DNA of 64,000 nt. Origin: Poecilobothrus nobilitatus. Lineage: Eukaryota; Arthropoda; Insecta; Diptera; Dolichopodidae. Within the stretch, counting starts at the first letter, position 1. Each line of letters opens with the position of its first letter. The notes under the pieces are model-generated. The model did no database searches and was not told where the DNA came from. It worked only from the letters and a program-made list of their open reading frames with translations. Shown here piece after piece: positions 56,182-64,000 of the stretch. The stretch lies in NCBI GenBank assembly GCA_947095535.1, contig OX352772.1, forward strand, positions 216,845,346 through 216,909,345, in the 5' to 3' direction. The position numbers and the translations under genes were made by a program.

Positions 56182-57299
56182 AGAACTTCAAAACCCACAG
56201 TCCAAATGGGCAAAGGGTTGAAGCTACTGTGGACATTGATGTACCTCAGTACCTTAAAATAAATGAATGAATAAATAAATATGTATACATATACATATGT
56301 TGTTTATCTAACTATCTTAAATTATGGTATTTTAACTAACTTTGGTTGGTCATAACATCCAAAAATAAGAAAATTTTTTATATTGTTATGTCCCACCAAT
56401 TGAAGGGAATTGCGACTCACCGATAATGATACATTATTCCCTAGTGGGTATAATGTCCCATCGGTATACAGAAATAGCACCCATGTATATCCTGTTTGAG
56501 CGATTCGCTAACGAGTTAAATATATTTGCATATTTGTTATTTATATATATTTTCATATTTGTTACATGCATATTTGTTACATTAACCCATTATACTCAAC
56601 GTTTTGTTAAGTAAAAAAGTTCTTTGCGATTTGAGTCCAATTTTTTTGGACGGCCTTAGACAAAAGCCGTGGCAAATTTATGTTCATTATGTTTCGTCAA
56701 ATCATTTTAAGGCGAGGGTCTAATAAATTTCTTTACTATTTGCTTTTTATTTTTTTTTAGCGATTTGACTCTATTTTTCTAGGTGTATTTTATAATCTTA
56801 TTATTAAGGTGGTTTTATCAAAAATATTTTTAAACAACTTGCTTTTCTGCCTAAAATATTCTACCGATTAAGTTGAAAGTGTATGCTAAAATCTCTAAAC
56901 TCTGCGATATGAGAGTATGAGTTAGTTAACAAATTTTCGCTTTTTCGTTGTTAAGTTTAACTGTTTTAACCAATTAGTTTTGATCATTGCAACACCTTTA
57001 CGCCCAACGGCAAAGATTACGGTATTATGGACAATTGGATAACATCAGAGTCTATTAAAATTATTTTTGGTTTTTATTATTATAGAAACAATGTTTTGTA
57101 TATCTAAATCTTTATAATTACTTATTTTATATACAATTTATAATCCGTTAGCCCAAAAATGTATTCTTCGTGTGAATAATTATAAAAATAGATGTATATA
57201 GACAAAAAAATAAAAATAAAATATAAACTTTGATAATAGAGAAAACAAGAAGTTTAAAATTTTATTAAAAATAAAATTTAAGGACTGGCGAAATATTTT
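56182..57299. other. Non-coding end of block B
   Basis: Same as 50358-51374. A 'catatttgttac' word is locally repeated near 56533-56580. No gene. Confidence 0.5.
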
Positions 57300-57682
57300 T
57301 GTTTTGTTTAATGATAAACTGTTTATTTTGTTCTGTCTAATTATTATAAAGTTACATATTTTTATATATAAATTAAATACTAAAATCAGCATTAATTACA
57401 CCTTGAATATCGTAACTTGAAATATTTTTATATTGACCTACATTACTTTAAATCTACATTAAAATTTTACAACAACAGTTTACATTACATACATTTGATT
57501 TAACATAATTTAATTTACTTAATACAATATTGTATTTCATTCAAAAATTTAATTTTTATGCATAAAAATGCAGCATCAGCGAAAACCATTGCATAACGTT
57601 TAATTGTTAAAGAAATTTTTATTTATTACTAAAAATGGTAAATTTTAAATCGTAACTTAAATTGACTAAAGTAATTTGAACA
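57300..57682 (-). repeat. 3' LTR of BEL/Pao element
   Basis: Starts TGTTTTGTTTAATG, ends AATTTGAACA in plus orientation. Compared with the other LTR, one 33-bp deletion and roughly ten substitutions. Its left edge is exactly where block B stops matching block A. Confidence 0.9.
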
Positions 57683-57819
57683 TTCCGCCCACCAAGAATC
57701 TATAAAACTGTACTTTGACTTGCTGATGGTATAGGTTCTTCAGTAAACCTTGGCCAATGTATTGAATGTCTTAATCTTTGGTGTAATGAAAACTCTGGTT
57801 TGGAGGTTGCTGATGAATT

Positions 57820-59409
57820 TCACTTAAAAATCTTAGTCCAAATTTTGCTATATACAGTGGTACCTATTAAAAGCAATAATATGAAAATAATGATGGAAAT
57901 CAAAACGTATTCATGATGTTCAGGCTTAAATAACATCGAATTATTTGACATTTCAGTCAATTTGTTACGGTATTTTTCTAGAATTCTCTGGATATCTGAT
58001 ATATCTCCATCAAAGGTTGATGTTGGTTGACTAAAATTCAAATTTTCAACTAAAGTTCCAAGTTCTGACATATTCATTACAGGTATAACATCATTTTGAA
58101 TCGAGATCCGTGACTGAACAGACGAGTGAGCCGCTACTGTATATGTTGGATGGTTCACTGCACAGCCTGGTGGTATAGTTATAATTCCTTCATTTTCTAA
58201 TTCGATTGGCTTTGAATACTCTCCGCATTCTAACATAATATTTTGTGGTACTATTGTAACAAAAATATATTGTCCTTCATTAGAAAGAGGAATCCATTGG
58301 TTACTTGGTTCAGCAATATTGAATTCACAGTCTTCTTTAAAATTTCGATGTTGTGTGAGCAGAGTAACTTCGCAACGATATTTCTAAGATTCTAATCCGT
58401 AAATTGGTGAGGAGATTTGGCAAATCCTTGATGCAGTTGTATGTAAGCATTTAGTAATTTCTGTTTCTGATATTGCGAAGTAATGAGTTCTATCACTGGT
58501 TATTGCTAGATTCTTAATGTTGGGTCGAATTATGATGTGCTTGGTTTGATATATCGTAGGTAACGTAATAAGATTATATGAAGTAAATATTTTTGAATCG
58601 ACTAAAGGTATGCTGAATTCAATTATTAGCCGTTTTCCTGATAATGCCGTTTTGCTATTCAAGATGGCGAATATATCATGTAAGAAATTTGGATCTGTCT
58701 CTTTAATGGGAAGTTGTGTCCCATAGGGTATGTTTTTGCTTATTAAATTAAGTTGATGAATCAATTCGGTGGTTGTTAAAAATAAATAATGTTTTTGAGT
58801 TTTTGCATTAATATAAGATGCTATAAGTTCATCTTGAATTTTCTTGTATCTTTTCATAGCCATTAAGTAATGTAACACTAAACTCAGTATTGCTATCTCC
58901 TTCTGTTCCATTTTATGCAATTGGTTCAGTTGTTTCTCTAATGTTTTAAATTGATTTTGCATCAGAGAATCCTTTAATTTCATCAATTTCAGAGTTGAAT
59001 TGATTGTTGATGTTTGATCTTTCAATAATGAATATATTTGTTGCTCATTTTCCCTTAATGCTGATATTTGCAGATCATATTTTTGAGCGTCTTATTGAGC
59101 GAGTATACCAAATAAACCATTTGCAATGTTTCCCACAATGTTTAAAGCTCCTTTTGCTTTTCTTTGGTGATATGCATGATTTGTAAACAGAATTTCATTA
59201 TTTTGTTGAAGACGAAGAAATTGACTAGAAAGATGATTTACATGAGCCAGGCAAAATGTTAAATTTTTTATTAAATGGTCTGCACACATTGTTTCTAAAT
59301 TTTTAATGCCTTTATCAATTTCGTTCAGTTCCCACCAGTATGTTTCTAGATCGTAATGTTTGATATTTATTGATAACAATCTTGCTTGTATCATCATGTA
59401 TTTCATCAT
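57820..59409 (-). pseudogene. env-like gene of the BEL element, one frame with two premature stops
   Basis: One minus-strand frame from Met at 59409 to TAA at 57820, interrupted only by TAA at 59092-59094 and TAG at 58384-58386. First part: a basic HQRKAKG site followed by a Gly/hydrophobic stretch, cleavage-site-like. Middle: a long helical, Lys/Gln-rich stalk. End: Cys-containing ectodomain pieces (CEFNIAEPSN; PPGCAVNHPTY) and one transmembrane helix (VLISIIIFILLLLIGTTV) with a short tail. Such env genes occur in some BEL/Pao elements (semotiviruses) and resemble baculovirus-F-like proteins. It overlaps the end of integrase by about 90 bases in another frame. Confidence 0.75.
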
Positions 59410-60660
59410 TTGGTAGTGGGTATATTTTAGTTATATTTCTCTGTGTAATTCCTTTGTTCGTTTTTATTGAAACTACAATTACAATACCGTCTTCTCCTGG
59501 ATGTATTTCCACAATTCTTCCTAATGGCCATTTGTTTGATGAAAATCGTTCGTCCTTTATAAGAACTAATTGATTTAGTTTTATGTTTTCCTTTGATTGT
59601 TTTCATTTATTTCGTTCCTGTAATGAACTTATGTACTCCTTAGTCCAACGCTCCCAAAAGGAATTTTTTAGTTGTTGTAATAATTTCCATTTCCCTCCTT
59701 GTAAGCCAAGTGTTTCAGGAGCAGCATGCAAATGTTGGCCTATAAAGGAATGCCCTGGTGTAAGTGCTTCTAAATCGTTGCAATCATTACTCGAAGAGCA
59801 AAGTGGTCTAGAGTTCAAACAGGATTCTATTTGCGTTAAAAGAGTAACCATCTCTTCATATGTCGGGAGTTGTTCACCTAAAAAGAAGCTTTTTTTTGAG
59901 AAGCTGTTTTGTTGATTTAATGCCAGCCTCCCATAGTCCACCAAAATGAGGACTTCCAGGTGGAATAAAATGCCAATTAATTTTTTCATTTGCAAGTACA
60001 TCTCTTGAATTAAGATATGTTTTCTTTAGAATATTATTAGCACCAACGAAGTTTGTTCATAATACAGTAAATGTCTGTACATAATCCTCGCCTGGCAATG
60101 AGACGGCGTATTGCTGCTAAGGATGCATCACTTGTGAAATCTGTTACTAACTCCAAATGTATCGCCTTTGTAGAAAGACAAACAAAAAGTGCAATATACG
60201 CCTTGCACGATTTCGCTCTACGTCCACGGCTAAATTTAATAAATATTGGACCACCAAAATCAAGTCCTACAGATGAAAAAGGTCTGCCAGGTGATACTCT
60301 GGTCTCCGGTAGCGATCCCATGATTTGATTTTGAATTGTAGGATTAGACCGGAAACATACCAAACACTTTCGAAGTATGCGTTTGATTACTGTGATTCCA
60401 CCAATAATCCAATATTTTAAACGGATTGCAGTTTGTGTAGCTTGCGTGCCTGAATGTAACAATTTTTCGTGATAGTATCTGATGATCGAAATTGTTAAAT
60501 ATGAGCGACCATCAATTATTATTGGATGTTTTTGTTCATATGATATTGGCGAATAATAATTAACCCTGAGGATTCCGTTTGAATCTAAGAAAGGATTAAA
60601 AGCTTTGATTCGACTTGATAGTTTTATCCCTTTATTACCTTTTAATTACTCAATTTCATC
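59315..60660 (-). pseudogene. Integrase of the BEL/Pao element
   Basis: From about 60650: RIKAFNPFLDSNGILRV, then 60462-60037 with LLHSGTQATQTAIRLKYWII and CLVCFRSNP (H2C2 zinc region), FSSVGLDFGGPIFIK, then AYIALFVCLSTKAIHLELV (core with catalytic Asp) and a frameshift at the expected DNGTNF block near 60060. 60001-59603: IPPGSPHFGGLWE-like in another frame, then ESCLNSRPLCSSSNDCNDLE and GGKWKLLQQLKNSFWERW. 59590-59400: C-terminal domain (WPLGRIVEIHPGEDGIVIVV, ITKIYPLP). All standard BEL blocks are visible; three frameshifts. Confidence 0.88.
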
Positions 60661-60959
60661 TTTGAAAAAGTGGTTTTGCATGAGTTGTACGCAAGTTTTT
60701 TCAGCTGTACTTAATTCTTCCGTTGATAAGTAATTAGTTCGGTTTCCCCTTGGAATGAGTGAATTGTTCTTGAATTGCAAACACAAAGCCGTTATTCTAA
60801 TCATTCTAGTAAATGATGAGTATCGGATGATTCATTCAGGTTCTAGAAGATTGACAACAGTGCTTAAAGTTACAGTTCTTGCTTCAAAATTAGTATGAGC
60901 CGTCATGTCTTTTATATGTGGCCAAAAGGCTTTAATATGACTTAGCCACTCCGGTCCTT
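60661..60959 (-). pseudogene. Spacer between RNase H and integrase of the BEL element
   Basis: Minus-strand wording STEELSTAEKTCVQLMQNHF and NNSLIPRGNRTNYL, corresponding to the region between RNase H and integrase in BEL polyproteins. Stops near 60645 and 60830. Confidence 0.6.
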
Positions 60960-61425
60960 TCCACCACAGTTGCTGTTGTCCTCATTGACTCGCACTCATG
61001 CCTCGAGATGCTATATCAGCTGGATTATCCTTACTTTGAACGTGGCGCCATTGTGAACATGTTGAGTTAGATAAAATATAACTAACTCTAACTAATAACT
61101 AATATAACTATATAATAACTAATATAACTAACTCTATTTTGCATTTATTTGGATGTTGGCTAAGCCATGATAAGACAATTGTCGAGTCAGGCCAGAAAAA
61201 AATTGTTTATATCTGTCCATTTGAATGCCTTAGATACTTGCTCCATAAGTTGTAGTACAAGTTGAGCTCCACATAATTCCAAGCTTGGAATTGACACTGT
61301 TTTTATCGGAGCTACCTTCGACGTTGAAGAGAACAAATTGGTTATGATTTTACCATCTGGCTTTTCAATTCTAATCTAGATAACTGCAGCATAAGCTATC
61401 ATAGAAGCGTCTGCAAATCCATTCC
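60960..61425 (-). pseudogene. RNase H of the BEL/Pao element
   Basis: Starts GFADASMIAYAAVI (about 61420-61380), the BEL RNase H first block with catalytic Asp, then KVAPIKTVSIPSLELCGAQL, and, after a frameshift, WPDSTIVLSWLSQHP (61180-61130), KDNPADIASRG. RT is not found upstream: the gag frame ends directly against this block. Confidence 0.85.
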
Positions 61426-62226
61426 CCACGATTCCGTAGATTGCCCTAATCCTTTAATTCCTGCTAATGATTCTGTTGTAACATCAAGTAACCCCTTATA
61501 GCTGTTAGCATTTTCCGCTTTATTAAATGGAGCAGATGTAATTGCATGCAAATATGATGATAGAATAACTCGGTTATTTGCAAATCGGTTTATTAACAAC
61601 TCCCATGCTGTTTTATAATTTTCTTCACTTACGGACAAATGTTTTATTAGATTGCTTGTTTCGTCAGTCACTACAGATTTGAGATATTGCATTTTTTGGA
61701 CATTGCAAATCTCGTTATTTTCATGAACCATTGCCTTAAATAATTCATAGAAATGGACTACATTCATATAGTTGCCATCAAATCTAGGAATCTTTATTCT
61801 TTCTAATTGAAAGTTATCCTTGATAACAATTCTTGTGGATCTAGACTCTTCTCCAGCTGGCGTGGATGGTCTTGCTGTCGGTTTTACTTTCTGTTCCTTA
61901 TATCCATTAATGAACCCCTTAAATTTGGTTATTAAGTCTAAGGAAAGTTCTTCTGCTTCTTCATAGCTTTCTTGATATTCCTTGAGTAAGGTACTATAGT
62001 GGGCTTTTCCTCCCAGTACTTTTGGATGCTTCTCAACACAGCGTCTCCATATGCTGTGAACGCGTTCCAGACGACTTTCGAAGTATTCCAATGAATGCCT
62101 GTCCTTGCTATCTTTTTTGTAATTTCTGTTGATTCTAAAAAGCTCTTGCAAATTAGCCCTTTGAATTTCTTCACAAGAAAGAGTAGTCATTGTTTTTTTT
62201 TTTGTTGATATAATCGGCTTGTCCAA
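61399..62226 (-). pseudogene. gag of the BEL/Pao element
   Basis: 275 codons open from MDKPIIST. Residues about 10-110 helical (ELFRINRNY, IWRRCVEKHP). Residues about 140-260 have KIPRFDGNYMNVVHFYELFK, KMQYLKSVVTDET, NYKTAWELLINRF, the DUF1759-type Gag core of BEL/Pao. The last residues (WGMDLQTLL) come from reading through the deletion joint into RNase H sequence in the wrong frame, so gag is truncated of its zinc-finger end. Confidence 0.85.
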
Positions 62227-62273
62227 TTATTTTTTGATCATTTATGGTTAAATGATCCGGCTCGAAGGACCGA

Positions 62274-62689
62274 TGTTTTGTTTAATGATAAACTGTTTAT
62301 TTTGTTATGTCTAATTATTATAAATTTACATCTTTTTATATATAAATTAAAAACTAAAATCAGCATTAATTACACCTTGAATATCGTTACAGATTTAGTA
62401 CAATTATTTTCCGTATTATAAACTTGAAATATTTTTATACTGACCTACATTATTTTAAATCTACATTAAAATTTTACAACAACAGTTTACATTACATACA
62501 TTTGATTTAACATAAGTTAATTTACTTAATACAATATTGTATTTCATTCAAACATTTAATTTTTATGCATAAAAATGCAGCGTCAGGAAAAACCGTTGCA
62601 TAAAGTTTAATTGTTAAAGAAATTTTTATTTATTACTAAAAATGGTAAATTTTAAATCGTAACTTAAATTGACTAAAGTAATTTGAACA
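62274..62689 (-). repeat. 5' LTR of BEL/Pao element
   Basis: Full-length LTR, next to the primer-binding site. Ends AATTTGAACA at 62689, followed by AATTACTTC, unlike the left flank. Confidence 0.9.
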
Positions 62690-62764
62690 AATTACTTCAA
62701 TAAATACGTCAATTCATCAAATTACTTTATTGAAAATAAATTTTTCAATAAAGTCATATATTTT

Positions 62765-63190
62765 TATATAATGTGATTTGTAACACGCAATAATATTAAT
62801 ATTGGGTTTCATTAACTTTACAACCAAAAAACACGTCTGATAATATTCTGTTTCAAATACTATCGTGCACTTATAGAATTTTGCACTTACACAAATATAA
62901 CAACTCCTCCGTTCGAATCTTTCCTATTTGAAAAGTATTCAGTATACCCTGATAAATTGAAAAATTTATTTTCTTCTTATAACCATATTTCCGAGAGAAC
63001 AATAATGTGTACATTACACTCATATGAAGCTATTAGGCACTCAAGTTCAAGCAATTTATTCCGTAAGCTTTGAATGTTAAAAAAATACACTATATTAAAA
63101 TTTTTTTTATACCTACGTAATGTATTTTCAAACGACCATGTAAAATTTTTAATTTTCATACCATAATCTAAACTTATCACACTCATTTGA
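62765..63190 (-). mobile_element. Non-LTR retrotransposon endonuclease start
   Basis: Minus strand 63186-62977 encodes FNIQSLRNKLLELECLIASY and NVHIIVLSEIWL, the EN start with the catalytic Glu block (SEIWL). After a frame change it goes on LSGYTEYFSNRKDSNGGVVI and INIIACYK to about 62770. About 140 residues of an APE endonuclease; nothing downstream, as the BEL LTR begins 75 bp further. It could be the 5' part of the same type of element as the one at the window's left end. Confidence 0.7.
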
Positions 63191-63494
63191 CATATTGTAT
63201 ATTTCTGTAAAAGATCAGTAATAAGAATCGATAAAAAGAGAGGTTTCGTTTTAAAGAGTAGTTTGCAATGGAGATGTAATGAAAGCCAAATAAAAACAAC
63301 AAAGATATCTTGTGATTATTGCTGTTATAATTTTTTACGATAATGTTAATTGTATTGTTATCAATGCTAATAAATAAATATAATTTTTCAGTATTAAAAT
63401 AACTCGCGATCGGTATACTACTTTCCAACAAAAAACCGTATCGAATAATTAGGTTTAAGAATAGGATTAAGATTATAATCTAATATATAAAGAA
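63191..63494. other. AT-rich sequence without recognised gene
   Basis: An open stretch on minus (63431-63183) has no family resemblance. Nothing else seen. Confidence 0.4.
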
Positions 63495-63605
63495 GAAATT
63501 CCGTTTGTTTGTTTGTGCATCAGTTTCACGTAAAAACCACCAGTCCGATTGAAACCAAATTTTGCAAGAACATTTCTACGACACCGGAAAGTGTTATAGG
63601 CTAAT
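63495..63605 (+). repeat. Dispersed repeat R, copy 3
   Basis: 'aattccgtttgtttgtttgtg', 'gtaaaaaccaccagtccgattg', 'aaccaaattttgcaagaacat' (each part given short of full) and 'gttataggcta'. Best-preserved of the three copies. It runs straight into the A/T trinucleotide array. Confidence 0.55.
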
Positions 63606-64000
63606 AATAATAAATCTTAAATAATAAATCATAAATAATAAATAATACATAAAATATTAAATAATAATAATAATTAGTAATAATAATTAATAATAATAAT
63701 AATTAATAATAATAATAATTAATAATAATAATAATTAATAGTAATAATAATTAATAATAATAATAATTAATAATAATAATTAATAATAATAATAATTCAT
63801 AATTATAATAATTCATAATTATAATAATTAATAATAATAATTAATAATAATAATAATTAATAATAATAACAAATAATAATAATAATTAATAATAATAATT
63901 AATAATAATAATAAATAATAATAAATAAATAATAATAATTAATAATAATAAATAAATAAATAATTATAATAAATAAATAATAATAATAAATTAGTAGTAG
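63606..64000. repeat. AAT/TAA trinucleotide array, interrupted, continuing past window end
   Basis: Almost pure A and T: runs of (TAA)2-5 separated by AATTAA or AAATAAATAA steps, so the period alternates between 3 and about 14-16 bases (e.g. TAATAATAATAATTAA). Only a few G or C bases in about 400. Confidence 0.95.

Larger units (their letters stand above)
53264..57299 (+). repeat. Segmental duplication, block B
   Basis: Matches 41762-42423 plus 48528-51374. It has no LTR element at the position where block A has one: here the target reads continuous, GGGTTGCACGCTGGCTACCC, near 54091-54110, so it is the empty site. Its right end is abruptly replaced by the BEL LTR at 57300. Confidence 0.85.
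57300..62689 (-). mobile_element. BEL/Pao LTR retrotransposon with env-like gene, internally deleted
   Basis: LTRs 57300-57682 (3', 383 bp) and 62274-62689 (5', 416 bp), each TG..CA. The left LTR lacks 33 bp present in the right one (about 62386-62420). In element sense the 5' LTR is followed by TCGGTCCTTCGAGCCGGATC (62254-62273), the primer-binding site style of insect BEL elements, and the 3' LTR is preceded by GGTGGGCGGAA (57683-57695). Internal order on the minus strand: gag, RNase H, integrase, env. Protease and RT are missing. Flanks show no target duplication. Confidence 0.92.

Noticed and set aside
58384..59094. Programmed stop read-through in the BEL env-like frame
   Set aside because: Stop contexts show no read-through signature and the copy has many other lesions; ordinary decay is enough.
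63606..64000. CRISPR-like or structured array at the window end
   Set aside because: Only A/T trinucleotides with no distinct repeats and spacers; a microsatellite.

Overview
The window looks like TE-rich, AT-rich genomic DNA of a fly (Diptera, most likely a schizophoran). The signs are one split gene with short GT-AG introns, whose protein reads as the ARHGAP18/28/40 type of RhoGAP (Drosophila 'conundrum'), several insect-type retroelements (errantivirus-like Ty3/gypsy, BEL/Pao with env, I-like, Jockey/CR1-like and RTE-like non-LTR elements), DNA transposon relics (mariner, hAT, P superfamily), and DINE-1/mini-me-like elements. No bacterial operon, CRISPR array, rRNA or tRNA gene was seen. 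The species was inferred from content only.

Layout. 0-3.2 kb: pieces of two non-LTR elements, a mariner end and a PHD-finger pseudogene. 3.9-8.9 kb: a non-LTR element on + whose endonuclease domain is split by a 1.56-kb DINE-1-like insertion. 9-11 kb: RTE-like and Jockey-like relics on -. 11.2-16.7 kb: an errantivirus-like provirus on - (gag, protease, RT, RNase H, integrase, env), frameshifted and carrying a 269-bp tandem duplication in env. 17.4-18.3 kb: a complete but internally deleted hAT element with a perfect 8-bp target duplication. 18.7-20.6 and 24.9-26.7 kb: two more copies of the Jockey-like family. 26.7-29.7 kb: a P-superfamily fragment followed by the 3' half of another env-bearing gypsy element.

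31.6-33.8 kb holds the only convincing host gene: seven internal/3' exons on + joining in one reading frame and encoding the conserved N-terminal segments and the whole RhoGAP domain. Its 5' exons and true 3' end were not found.

36.7-63 kb is a nest of elements. An I-like non-LTR element (ORF1, EN, RT, RNase H) carries a DINE-1-like insertion in ORF1 and a 6.1-kb gypsy/errantivirus-like element (400-bp LTRs, PBS, PPT) in its RNase H/C-terminal part. The I-like 3' end, a DINE-1-like copy and downstream sequence (block A, 41.76-51.37 kb, excluding the LTR element) recur as block B (53.26-57.30 kb), so a segmental duplication of about 4 kb is present. Block B ends exactly where a 5.4-kb BEL/Pao element starts (57.30-62.69 kb). 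The window ends in an EN fragment and a nearly pure A/T trinucleotide array.

The most interesting non-gene signal is the DINE-1-like family: 12-13-bp subterminal inverted repeats, a hairpin with a 7-nt loop just outside one repeat, a (GGAC)n tract, a short core and, in the later copies, a (TA)n tract and central tandem repeats of about 147 bp with variable unit number.
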